Positions 1-11,074 of a stretch of DNA of 34,983 nt are shown here, piece by piece (the stretch's first letter is position 1; every line of letters begins with the position of its first letter). This DNA comes from Brachionus plicatilis (taxonomy: Eukaryota; Rotifera; Eurotatoria; Ploima; Brachionidae): positions 611,552 to 646,534 of the forward strand of contig QEOQ01000707.1 of the NCBI GenBank assembly GCA_010279815.1, in the 5' to 3' direction. The position numbers and the translations under genes are program-made. Under the pieces are notes generated by a model. It was not told the DNA's origin, did no database searches, and worked only from the letters and a program-made list of their open reading frames with translations.

Positions 1-1485
1 TGCTTTTAAGACTTTGTTCATTATTGTATTTTTTTATTATTTCATTTTTTCTTAATTAATTTTCTTATTAACATTTGGCTCAGAGTGGCCACTTTCATAT
101 TTAGAACTTAATAAAAATTTATTAAACGAAATACAAATCTATATAATTTATAAAACACTATTTACCGATCAAAACAATGTTTTATTGAATAAAGATTAAA
201 AAATATTATCTAATATTTGGTTTAATTTTTTGTTTTAGTTACAAAATGTATCCAATGTTCAAATAACATTGAAAAAGTGTCATGTTTCAAATTTTTTTTT
301 CAGTCTCAAATAAAAAAATAATTGTAAATTCATATTGCAAGTTTTTTCATATTAGAAATTAAACTTTTTAGTGAAATAGTACGAGTTTAATTTTTATTTG
401 AAAAAAAAAGACAAAAAATTCATTTAGATGTAAATTAATATTCAATCTTTCAAAAATTCGATCTAATGAACCATAGTTCAGTTAGCATACTAACAATTCG
501 TGTTCTCGGATTTGTGACCTATATGTTAACCTAATTTTTTTGCTCACGAAAAGGTGAACCAAAATAGAATTGGGTGATCAAATTTCAAATTAGGTGAAAA
601 ACTTTTAGATCATGTCAACAAATTAAAAAGAATAACAACTTAATAAAATGCCTAATTCTTGATACTGATATAAAAATTAACAATTTATGAAATAATTTTT
701 TTTATTTTATTTTAATTTGAAAGATTTTAAAAACATAGCATTTGCTCTGATCAAGTCGAGCTGGTATTACCCTTTCAACAATCCAAAATACCCAAATGCC
801 CTCCCTACTTAAATCTTTGCCTTTAGACATAAATAAAAAAAACTAAAGAAAATTGAAATTAATTTATCACCCTTCAAGTGTTTGACTTTTGAAAACATAG
901 ATTCATCTATTTTGCAAAAAGGATTAAATAATTTTTGATTTTAAATTTATTTCGTAAGTATATTTTCGAGGTTACAATCGTTAGTATGTTGAAATGATAT
1001 TTATATTGCTGCAAATTTTTGCATAAATCTTATCCTTGCAAAATTATGAACAATACCCTTGTATGATGTAGCATGGTTGCTTCACATGAAAATACGCATT
1101 CTCTGCATTTTTAGTATAATTTTTGAGTATGATCATTAAAATTTGATCAATAAAATCAATTTGCTGAAAAAGAATCATTCTCAGAAATTTTTATATTTTA
1201 AGAAATCAGACTTGTTTATAAGTCACAGTTTTAAGTGACTTAGACTTAAAACTGTCACAAAAAAAAAATAAGTCACAAAAATTTAAGTCAAAGTCAGACT
1301 TAAAAAAAAAATTAAGTGATTTAATTTTTTTGATTCTAAACTGTGCCAATTTTAATATCTTTTTTTTTAACTTTTAATTTTTTTAAATTATTTAGGAGAT
1401 AAAACAAATTTCAAATCATGATACGAAGACTATTAAATTTAAAAAAAGAAAATAGAGAATTCTAAATTGAAATTTTATTTTAACA
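1..1485. other. AT-rich stretch without a recognisable gene
   Basis: I find no coding exon here on either strand. It holds a small inverted-repeat element at about 1207-1305 (listed separately) and, at 1128-1148, a 21 bp sequence that recurs exactly at 12885-12905. The rest is poly-A/poly-T rich sequence. The end at 1485 is the 3' flank of the CCDC166-like gene on the minus strand. Confidence 0.6.
1207..1305. repeat. Short hAT-like inverted-repeat element (copy 1)
   Basis: The left end CAGACTTGTTTATAAGTCAC matches the ends of the 248 bp element at 22237-22484. Inside, GTCACAGTTTTAAGT is followed after a few bases by its near-perfect reverse complement, so the piece folds back on itself. Several AAGTCA/AGACTT units follow. 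The right boundary is approximate and I see no clear target-site duplication. It looks like a decayed, non-autonomous DNA transposon copy; the hAT assignment rests on the second copy. Confidence 0.5.
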
Positions 1486-4400
1486 TTAGTTTAATGAATT
1501 AAGTTTTTCCATTACTCTTTGTTGATGAGTACTACGCACCTTTTTCAAATCTTCAGCATATTTTATTTCACTCATCAATTCAAGTTTTTGCTTTTCAAGC
1601 TTTTCTTTTTGAGCATTGATTATTTTTGTTTGTTCAATTAGTTCGAATAATTCTCTTCTCAACTGCTGGTTTTCCATTTTTATCTTAAATGTATTTTCAC
1701 TTAAGCATTCTCGAGCTTCACGGTTAGCAATTTTGACAATAGCCGCTATTCGATTATCAGCCTCCTTTTTGTGTTCAGTTTTTTCTTTTATGAACTCAGC
1801 TCTTAATTCGCTAATGATTTTAGTTTGCTCACGTCGAGCTTCAATTATTTCATGCTCAAGTTGCTCGATTTCTTCCAGTTGCTTTTGTTTTAGTTCTTTA
1901 TACTCTGACATTTCTTCTATCTCGGCCTTAACTTTGTTTAGCATATTTTGTTTTTGAATCAAATTATTTTGTAAAGCTTATTTAAACACAAATTGGTTAG
2001 ATCATTAAAAAATTTAATAAATTAAATTAAATTTACAAAGTTTTTTTTCTTCATAATCTTTAATAGTTTTCTCTTTTTGGATTTTTAATTTTTCAATTTC
2101 TTCTTTGTTGTGGTCTGTCAAAGTAATTATCGAATTCTGACGCATATTTGCTTTTTTAGCCATAAAATTCAGATACTCGTGCTAACGAATAAAAAAAAAT
2201 TTTATGAATTTGGAATTGTACCATCAAAAATTAGAAATTTAATTTTCGATTAAGTTGTAATTTTTTAAAATTGTTGGCAACTAATGTAAAATATTTTAAT
2301 CTAATTTTTTGCGTTAGAACTTTAAAAAATCTCAGGTTTCACTTTTTTAATTTAAAGCTTAATTAATCCAAAAAAAAAGTCAAAATATAGTTCAATTTCT
2401 AAAAAAAATCATTAAAATTTAATTTTCATCTTTTATATTTATTATGTTGCAATATTTTATATGATCTTAATTTAAAATTTATCAAACACATTTAAAATTC
2501 CAAAACATTCAACTAATAAAGCTAATTCGATCAAAAATTTAAAAACCTAATTTCGCAGAGGTATAAATTAAGCTTTAAATTAAAAAAGTGAAACCTGAGA
2601 TTTGTTCAGAATTTTGTCTAGTTTTATAATTTAAATAAAAAAGTTAGGGTCTTGAGTCAATCCTTCGACGAGAATCAAAAAAACTGGAAAAAAGCACAAA
2701 AAATGTGTTTTTTTGGTTTAAATTAAAACTTAATTCCACTTAAAATACTTGAAAAATATATCATTCAATAGAAAATTTTGCGCTCTTTAAAAATACATAT
2801 AGATATAGTAACTTTTGAATGAAAACTCATCTCATAAATTTCAAAAACCTAAACCACTGTTTTCAAAAACTATCAAACTTCAAGACCTTCTAGTTAAAAA
2901 TATTCGCCCCCCTCTAAAGAAACAAGTTTTCCTAGGTTTTCATATACGTAGATTACGAATGTGCTATCGAAAATTGTTAATTAATATAGTGGTGTCGTTT
3001 TGCTACGCGCGAACCTTACTTCGTTCCAAATAGATCTTTTCAATTCAGAAAAGTTTAAATAATTTTTTAACTAAGAGATAATTTATTTATTTTAAAAATT
3101 GACCAAAATTTTTTGTAAACAATTTATTAGAAATATTTTCCTTTGAAAATCATTACTTTTCAGTATAATTCAATTTTCTGATTATTATTTAGAAAAAAAA
3201 ACTGTTTCAAACTCTATTTATATTTAGAAGATAAAATAATATGTTATTTATTTATTTGTTTATCTATGACTAGCTAATGCTCTTTCAGATAAATGTTGAT
3301 GTTGATTCAAGATTCAATTAAAAAATTTAAAATAGATATTGTTAAATATTCAATTTTTCTTTTTAAGTTAACTTATAGCTGGAAATGTTTTTAAACAAAA
3401 GTTATTTGTTTATTTTTTTCCTTGCAACTATCTTCGTTTAAGATTAAATTATTAATCTTGCAACTTAATTTTGCAATTAAATTTTTGATTTAACCCATAT
3501 CCGTCAAAGATATAAAAAGTTGACTTTATATTAAAATAGCTGATTAATAGCTGTTTCAAAAAAAACAGTTCAAAAAAGCTGTTTCCAGCCTGGAACCCGT
3601 ACCAACGTGGTGATATTGACGTACTCGAAAAGGTCCAGAGGAGGTTCTCAAAGCTTGTGCCAGAGCTCAAATCGAAGCCGTACGCGGAGAGAAGAGAGGC
3701 CCTCGGATGGACGACACTTGAGGACCGACGGAAACGCGGCGATCTCATCCAGCTCCATAAGATTCAGCATGGACACGACTGAATACATTTCATAATTGAC
3801 ATCCAAATGTTGGCATCAAATGGACTAGACAGTCCAGCGGGTCGTACCAGAAATAATCATCTTTCCATAGAGAGGCAGCTGGTAAGAAGTTGTGGTGTTC
3901 GTCACAACTTTTTCGTTAAACGTACAGCCGGATACTGGAATTCACTTGATATAGAGACCAGGATTATCGTAAACACCAACAAATTTAAAAACAGAATAGA
4001 CAAATTACTCAAACATTTTTGAAACAAGAATAATTAAATTTTTTTATTTTTCTTATTAACATAATCTTTTAAGACATACTTAAAATCAGACAGCTACCAT
4101 AGCAAGGCTAGATATAGCATTGCTCCACAGTTAGTCTGTTGTAGCTTTTATTATTATTATAACTTTATTTTTTTAAATTGCTAATAAACTGGTCGTAGGC
4201 TATTATAGCAGGACGTCTACTGTTGTCACTGCTTGAGGAACTTCGTTCCTCAATAGCATTAAATACTACTACTACTGTTTCAATTTTTTTTAATTGGTGA
4301 GTATCAATATAGCTAATAATTAATCATGTAAAATAACAATTCAAAATAGCTATTTATAGCTATTTTGATTAAAACAGCTACTTTTAAAAAAATCTTTCAT

Positions 4401-6456
4401 TTTCTATCCCAAAAAAATGGTTGATTCACTTTATCTCAATTTTCTAGAATAAGTATAAGAGATAAAATTAGGTAGGGGTGTAACGAGCACTCAAGTCAGA
4501 GGTAAACCAAAATATGATGTAAATTTTTGGAGCATACACAAACGACTGGCGGATGATTTGCCTAAAATAACTAATGGTGTCGAATCTTGGCATATTGCTT
4601 TTGGCAATACTTTGAGAAGTCATCCAATTGTCAAAAACGAGAATCGAATCATAGAGGTATTAAACTATTGAACCACCAAAAGATGTTGTAGGCGATTCAA
4701 ACGAAGAAGCTATTAAATATTTGACTGAGCTAATACTGGACAAACATCATAATTTGCTAGATAAAATTTTTGTCCGTGGAAAAGTAATTAACGTATGGTT
4801 ATTGATGACCACAAATTTTTAAGTCACATTTTTCCTACAGGTACCGACTTAGGTTTTCTTTCAGTTTACTTTAGCAAGTCAACTTGGAAAAAAATTAAAA
4901 ATTTAATAGAAACCAAAGCTAAGCATTGTAATCATTCTGAGTGTGTAAAATGTAGCGCATATTATAAATCTGGTAAAGCAAAATCTTGGTCATGTGGAAA
5001 ATATGGTTTTGAATGTAGGCATTAGTTAAAAAATTACTACTATACAAATATTTTTTTTGTTATATAGATTACTAAAATATTTTAACTTATACAGATTATA
5101 AAAAATAATTTTGAAATTTTGTTATTTTTTACATTTCCGCAGTTTCCACTAAATAATTTCTTTTAGTTAAAATTTGTTCCCTAAAACGCAGAATTTCCGT
5201 ATTTTTTAATCCAAATATTGAGTCATTTTTTACCCGATTTTAGACGGATAAATGTTAAAATCAAGGGGCGTGGTTAGTTCATGCAAACAATTACGTTTTT
5301 TGTTTTTTTATGCAACGCCAGAATTAGCGTAAATTGAATCAAATAAACAGAAAATTACTAGAATGAAATAAAAAAAAAGAATTTTATTCGAATTTATCTT
5401 TAAAAAGTCCTTGAATATAAATAAAAAATAAATAATATTTTGTACAAAACCCTTTATAAAATGTTCATAAAAATCTTAAAAGATTCCTTCAATTAAAAAA
5501 TCAAAAAAAAATTAGAAAATTTTTATTTGATGACTATTAGATGATTTTTTAATTAATCTCAAATAAAATCTTAATTAAATTGAGTCCAATATAAATGATG
5601 AATAATGAAACTCATCCATATTAATTAAAAATGCATAATACAAAAAGTAAAAAATGGTCACAAATATTCTATAAAAATAAAATAAGTAAATTAGTTTATC
5701 AAAAAACAGCAAATGCCACTGCAAATATACTCTAAGTGTGTATACTATAGTGTTATCATTAAATTAGAATATTTTTCTTGGTAAAAATTATACTTTTTTA
5801 ATGGTAATGTCAAACATTAAGGTAAATTTTATGAATAAAAAAATAAATTGTAGATCGTGAAATTATGAAGATGCTTTTTGATTATAGATTTGAAACCTGT
5901 CAACATTCAGATTAAAAAATATTACACGTGAAATACAAAATTAACTATTAGCTTTTGAAAAAAAATGTCTGGTCAATAACCATTTTTTACCAGATAGCTG
6001 ATTCTTGATGATTTATGAATAGCCTTAAGCGATTTGTGGAATAATTTAACTTATTTAATAAAATTTTGAAAAGCACCCAACTATGCCGGTTGCTCGTTTT
6101 TTTTGAAGATTAGATTTTATTTAAAATGAATAACTTACACTTTCTTCACTAATTCTTTGAGCTTCTTGTTCCAACCACTCGTTCTCATCCTTCCTAAATA
6201 AACATATTTATCGTAAGTTCATATAAAATTGGATCAAATTTACAGATTCTGAACGCGTTTCTTTACTTCCTCTAGCTCTTTGGTAACTGACTCCAATCTT
6301 TAAACCAAAACAGCAATTACCACATAATACTAAAAAACAAGATTCTTACTCATTGACAAGTTCAGTGTCTTGATCTATATCACGGTCATCACCTTTATCT
6401 TTTTTTTTGGTTTCACCATTTTTTTTGCCTTTTTTATCACCTTTTTTAGGAGGCAT
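1486..6456 (-). CDS. CCDC166: CCDC166-like coiled-coil protein, 5 exons
   Basis: Exons on the minus strand are 6350-6456, 6244-6297, 6139-6193, 2037-2181 and 1486-1976. They join in phase to 283 residues. The ATG at 6456 has an in-frame TAA just upstream. The N-terminus is a lysine/glycine-rich basic stretch (MPPKKGDKKGKK), and from about residue 40 to the end it is one long charged coiled coil. Segment order matches vertebrate CCDC166 (DUF4515 family): an ENEWLEQEA block, then KKANMRQ, then a YKELKQKQLEEI block, then REARECL and ENQQLRRELFELI near the C-terminus. The human protein has a long extra tail that is absent here. The family role is poorly known; DUF4515 relatives such as BBOF1 act at ciliary basal bodies, so a ciliary role is inference. 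The third intron (2182-6138, 3957 nt) is full of transposon remnants while introns 1 and 2 are about 50 nt. BBOF1 is the main alternative name. Confidence 0.75.
2327..2603. repeat. Fold-back element with 38 bp perfect inverted arms
   Basis: Positions 2327-2364 and 2566-2603 are exact reverse complements over 38 bases (the left arm contains ATCTCAGGTTTCACTTTTTT). They are separated by 201 bp of AT-rich sequence with no coding signal. The structure sits in the long intron of the CCDC166-like gene. Perfect arms of this length suggest a recent MITE or fold-back transposon rather than chance AT symmetry. I see no convincing target-site duplication, so the superfamily is unknown. Confidence 0.7.
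3590..4276 (+). mobile_element. 5'-truncated non-LTR retrotransposon 3' end (copy 1)
   Basis: Reading from about 3591, the frame gives WNPYQRGDIDVLEKVQRR, then KPYAERREALGWTTLEDRRKRGDLIQLHK, broken here by a stop near 3780. A second frame (3807-4022) gives the matching C-terminus (NNHLSIERQLVRSCGVRHNF, then VKRTAGYWNSLD and FKNRIDKLLKHF). This is the classic tail of the ORF2 reverse transcriptase of CR1/L2/Jockey-type elements. A frameshift lies between about 3780 and 3807. The 3' UTR ends in a perfect hairpin at 4233-4253 and a (TAC)4 tail at 4265-4276. The coding part is strikingly GC-rich against its surroundings. It is a dead-on-arrival 3' fragment lying in the antisense direction in a host intron. 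Confidence 0.85.
4470..5025 (+). pseudogene. MULE-type transposase remnant plus a Cys-rich ORF
   Basis: One frame, about 4477-4671, contains KYDVNFWSIHKRLADDLPKI, then TNGVESWHIAF and RSHPIV. This matches the region after the catalytic core in animal MULE transposases (pattern WN..R....TNN.VEGWH......HP). A stop ends it. Another frame, 4681-4821, reads GDSNEEAIKYLTELILDKHH and stops. The frame 4795-5025 then encodes a short Cys/His-rich tail (HCNHSECVKC, then SWSCGKYGFECRH) that I do not recognise; it may be the transposase C-terminus or an unrelated zinc-binding piece. A 57 nt GT-AG interval at 4784-4840 does not restore the phase, so I regard the locus as a broken remnant. The catalytic residues are not present. 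Confidence 0.6.
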
Positions 6457-8751
6457 TTTTTAAGTATTTAGAATTGAAGTTTAACTAATAAACTTGATTA
6501 ATACAAAATTTATTATGGTAGATTTCCTAGCAACAACTTATTCAGTAATTTTTAAGTTTACTTTGCTTAAGTCTTGAACTTATGTACAGATAAAAGTGCC
6601 AATTAAAAATCTATAAAATATACTTTAAAAAATTTTGTGAAGCTATATTTTTAAATTTTTATTCATAAGAAAAATATATAAAAATTAAACAATTTAAGTT
6701 TGCTTGGATGGTTTAAAAAAGATAAAAAAAAAACGAATTAAAATTAAACTTTTTAGAAATAGACACAGTTTTCATACATTTCCTAATGTATTATGCAATT
6801 GATTTGAAACATGATTTTTGAAAAAAATCCCTACAATTTTTTTATATTATCTAAATCAATTATATTTTAAGTCCCATGTACATCCAACACTGGTTGTTAT
6901 GTCTGATCTCGAACATGTCAAATGACCAGAAAATATATTTATATCTTTAAACTTTCAAATTTAAAGTTTAAAGCTGATTCCTTTAATGAAATAAACAACT
7001 TTTTGGAAAAGAACGGTCTTTATTCGTTTCAACATACAATATTTGAAAGAATGATAGCTTTCTCTTAAATTTTTATTTTATGATAATTCAGCGTTATATT
7101 TGAAAGATAGGTTGATAAAAAATTGAAATATAATTAACGGAGCATCAATAATTAATATGAACCGATGGCAAAATCGAAAAATGGTGAAAAAACATTTGAA
7201 TATTTCTACTCAAGGGTTATAAACTGCTTTGTAATTAAAAGATCAATGTTCAATTTTTCAACATTTAAGCTCTCAATTTTAAATAGCATTAATTTGATTT
7301 TTTTGGAATTCGGTAAAAAATTTGAATTGTTTAACTTGAATATCTTATTGTTAATTTTTTTCAAATAATTCTTTTTTTTTATTTTAAAACAATTTTAAAT
7401 TTTAAATGAATACTTTTATATTGAATTTAAATAAATGAAGTGTTAATCAGCCTTAGAACTAGGGGCACTAGCCTGTTGATTAACTTTGAAATTTACAAAA
7501 AAATAATGATTCATTTTCATAAATAAAAATTTTTTTTCTTCTTTTACTGGTGAAATTTAATTTTTTCTATCCTAAAGTTTTTGATGAAAAAAGTCTTTCT
7601 GATGGTGTACTAGTATTACATAAAAGGTTTTAAAACTGTTCTATTTAAATAAACACATATAAAATAAATGATTATATGTACAAGTCAATTTAATATTTTA
7701 TATATTTTTTTTAATCCAAATAAAAATAAGATTGTATACAAGCAGGTCCAAAACGAACGGTCAGGATTGTTTTAAAAGACCGTTCGTCTTTGGATCGTCT
7801 GTCTAGGCTAAGACAGATCGGTCTTACAGGCGGACGACCGGACGCCAACACTGCTTACAATGTAATTTTGTCTATTTTTTTTCTTTAAAAAAATAAAAGC
7901 AGATAATTAAATGCCAGAAAATTATTTATTTTTTAGTCATAAAAAAAGATTGTTTTTAAATTAGAACCACTGGCCACTGGTCATGTTTGTCAAGACTTCG
8001 TTCGTAGCAATTTTTTCAAAAATTGTACTGAATTTGAAGCTTTAACAAGAAACTTATTTTATCTTTTAGGCAATTTTTTTAAGTTACAGATCATAAACAC
8101 TGGTAAAAAGTAAATTAGTTTAATACTAAAAATTTAGTAAATAAATATTAATTTTAATAGATTACGATAAATCAAAATTGAATCTAGGATAAGATTATTC
8201 AATATTTAAATCTGATCAAAAAAGTTAAATATGATAAAACAGACAAAATATTTCAAAATGATTTAGTGTAAAAAATTCATGGCATCAAAATTTTAAATTT
8301 AGTTATTTTTTTGCTCTTTGAATTTCTAAAATTAAAAAATTGATAGAAAAATCTGCAGCTCTAGAATTTAGCTAGAATATTAACCTGTTCATGAATGAGC
8401 TAGTTTTTAAATTTGTTGTAAAATTTTCAAAATCTAAATGACGATCCTTATAATAAAATGATGTAATTTATATTTTTTTAAAAGCTGAATTTTGATGAGA
8501 TTTTCGGATTTAGGTTTAAATTCCAGAATGTTTACCTTACTGATTTTTAATGGTCATTAATCAGACTCATTTTATTTTGTCATTAAGTTAAATGCTTTTT
8601 AATATGCTTTTATAAATTGTGATTCAAATTAAGAATTTAAATTACTTAAATCATAGTTCGAGTTACAAAATTCAATTTTTCTCTTTATGTATAAGAAGAA
8701 AGAAACTCAATAAAAATGTTAACCAAAGTTTTTAATAAATAGAATAAAATC
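6457..8751. other. Intergenic region, no gene found
   Basis: No exon with family resemblance appears on either strand. The open frame at 7165-7368 is low-complexity Phe/Leu/Asn/Ile sequence with no homology I recognise and is left out as chance. The only structured parts are the GC-rich palindromic island at about 7743-7856 (listed separately) and a small hairpin at 7442-7484 with 8 bp arms GTTAATCA/TGATTAAC. The region should also contain the promoters of the two divergent genes that flank it, the CCDC166-like gene and the kringle/sushi gene. Confidence 0.6.
7743..7856. repeat. GC-rich nested-palindrome island, possible MITE
   Basis: About 110 bp of GC-rich sequence interrupts very AT-rich DNA. 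ACGAACGGTC and its complement GACCGTTCGT lie 17 bases apart near 7754-7789, and CTGTCT AGGCTA AGACAG forms a second hairpin near 7799-7816. One end reads CAGGTCCAAAACG and the other, on the opposite strand, reads CAGTGTTGGCGTCC, a hAT-like start. The flanks TATACAAG and CTTACAAT agree at 5 of 8 positions, which could be a worn 8 bp target-site duplication. No coding capacity. The type is inferred. Confidence 0.4.
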
Positions 8752-11074
8752 ATGAATTTGATTATTAAATTCCAATATTGGATTAGATTAATCAGTTATT
8801 TCTTAGGTATGAATTTTTATTGCCTATTTCTTATTAAAAATAATAAAAAATGCATTCAAAAGTGGTTTCATTTATTCAGTATGTGCGACCTGAAGACTGT
8901 TCTAGCTCCGAAGATAACTTGGACTATATGGGAAGCTTAAGTTTAACTATCTCGAACAAAAAATGTCAAATTTGGTCTATGCATCCTCAGGCTGATGATT
9001 TTGATTTTATTGATGGTATTTTTTTTAAATATTACAATTAGATTTTCTTATTTGATGATTTTGTTCTTAAGGCCTTGATGATGCCAAAAATTTTTGCCGG
9101 TATTTAGCTATTTTCTTATTTTATTAAATTATTTTCATTTTTCAAAAGAAACACCAACGGAAATTTGAAAAAAGAAAAAGCTTTTTGTTTTACAAATATA
9201 GACTCTAATGAATGGGAATATTGTCAACTAAAAAAATGCAGTATTTATTTAAAATTAAAATTAAATTATCAAAAATAAACTTTTTTTAAAGATGGATGCT
9301 CTAGAATTCATGGAATACCTTATGGTTCTTTACAATTCAACAATCGTCAAATATACTCTGATCGAAGTTACCAGCCCGGTTCCAAAATAAATTTTTTTTG
9401 TCGAAAAAATTTTGCAATACATGATCCTAATTCAGGATCATTGGAGTGGATTTGTAGAGAAGATGGTCAATGGTCAGTGAATAAACTCCCAAAATGCTTA
9501 TGTATTCTCTATATAATAAATCATTTGAAAATAATTTTATTTTAATTCATATAGGGCGAGGATTTATAGATTCTTTTCCACGTAATAAAAATTCATATAA
9601 ACATTTTTCATTTAAAAGCTAATTAAATTTAATTTAAGCAAATTGTTGGTTCTATTCAAATAATGAATCAGTTGATTCTGTACCTAGACGTTTATACTAT
9701 GGATCTACGGATACTGCAAATGGATCACAGTGTTTAGAATGGAAAAAACTTGATAAATTCAATGATGAAGATTTTTATCAAGAGGGTTTTTTTACTATAA
9801 TTTATTAAATAAATTGTTATTTATTTTTTTAAGGCTTAAAAAATGCGAACAATTATTGTCGTAGTCCTGGAAATTTCGAGCCAAGTTGTTTTACTGATTC
9901 ACAAACTCTAACTAACTGTCAAATACCGCAATGCAGTAAGTTATAAGCTGATTTAAATTAATAAATAAAACTGATAAAAAATTTCAAATTCTCTTAAAAT
10001 TATCATTTAAAAGCTGGATGTGGATCTATTCCTTATATAAAGTATACATCCTATGATATCACATTTATACCCAATACTAGAGAGAATACACTGGAAACTG
10101 GAAGTTTTGTTAATTATAGATGTTCAGCAGGTGATTTGGTTGGCAACAGTAAGTTAACTTGTAGCAAAGGAAAATGGGATGGAGAACTTCCATATTGTGA
10201 TGGTAAAATTTCTTAAACTATAATTAAAAATTAAATAAAGGTATTCTTAAAAGTCAAATTTTGCTCAAACCCGCCTTTGACACCTAAAAATACACTGGTT
10301 AGCTATAAACGCATTTTTTATGCCAACATAGAAGATTTTGGAAAAGATTATTTAGCTTATGATGAATCAATTTATAAATTCAAGTGTAAAACGACATTTA
10401 AATTTGAAAATCCATCAGTTAATGAGCTAGTTTATCAGTGTATGAAAGGAGAATGGAAATTGATCGGCTCAGATTCCAAATGTATTGTCAAAGATGACGG
10501 TAAGCTTTAAAATTATCAATTTTTTTTTTCTTTTTATCTACATGATGTTAATTGAGTTTTTAAAGCAATAAATGAGCCTGATAAATTCTGTCCGTTTCCA
10601 AATGATGTTGATAATGCATATAGAAATAATGTAAAAATTATAAAAAAAGGGAAAGACAGATACTTTGGAACATTTGAAATTGTATGTTTCAAAGGATATA
10701 TTGTTCAAGGAGATCCTTTGGTTTCATGTGTAGATGGATTATGGACAAAATATCCGAAGTGTGTCTTAGAACCGAGTTGTTCTTTGGACGTTCTAAACAA
10801 ACCAGCTGAAAATGTTAAAATATTATCATCAAGCCTTTATTATAGCCCAGATAATTCTGGTAAAAAAATTTCTTTAATAATAAATTATTTTATTTAAAAA
10901 AATTAATCGAAAAATTATTAAGGAATTGCAATCGGATCCCAAGTGAATTATGAATGTCTTCCAGGCTATCAACCAGAATTCACTGACGATGACTTAAAAT
11001 TGGAATGCTTAGAAAATGGAGAATGGTCTTCTCGTATACCAGTGAAGTGTTTAATGGTCCAAACAAACTTTTGA
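8752..11074 (+). CDS. Secreted kringle/sushi mosaic protein, 12 exons
   Basis: Exons are 8752-8806, 8863-9015, 9072-9099, 9149-9240, 9292-9501, 9555-9581, 9639-9785, 9834-9935, 10014-10202, 10254-10499, 10566-10859 and 10923-11074, giving 564 residues. An in-frame TAG lies just upstream of the ATG. Residues 1-26 form a hydrophobic signal peptide. Domains follow in the order kringle (31-109), sushi/CCP (112-178), kringle (191-271), then four sushi domains (274-333, 338-411, 425-482, 488-557). Each kringle has its six cysteines and an N-Y/F-C-R motif (NFCR, NNYCR); each sushi domain has four cysteines and the late Trp-Cys pattern. All introns but one are phase 1, typical of shuffled extracellular modules. 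There is no protease, transmembrane or kinase domain in this form. The role is unknown; binding or adhesion outside the cell is a reasonable inference. An alternative last exon is discussed in the findings. Confidence 0.85.

Noticed and set aside
1616..1957. 113-codon open frame on the plus strand
   Set aside because: It is the antisense shadow of the last exon of the CCDC166-like gene.
2815..3033. 72-codon frame with a PLFSKTIKLQDLLVKN segment
   Set aside because: It resembles the stretch before the endonuclease in some Penelope-like or other retroelements, but the match is short, the rest fits nothing, and the Cys pattern expected next is absent.
7165..7368. 67-codon open frame
   Set aside because: Low-complexity Phe/Leu/Asn/Ile composition typical of AT-rich chance ORFs, with no neighbouring exon and no homology.
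7442..7484. Hairpin with 8 bp arms GTTAATCA/TGATTAAC, considered as an RNA or a tiny MITE
   Set aside because: Short arms, no further conserved structure, and no tRNA-like boxes.
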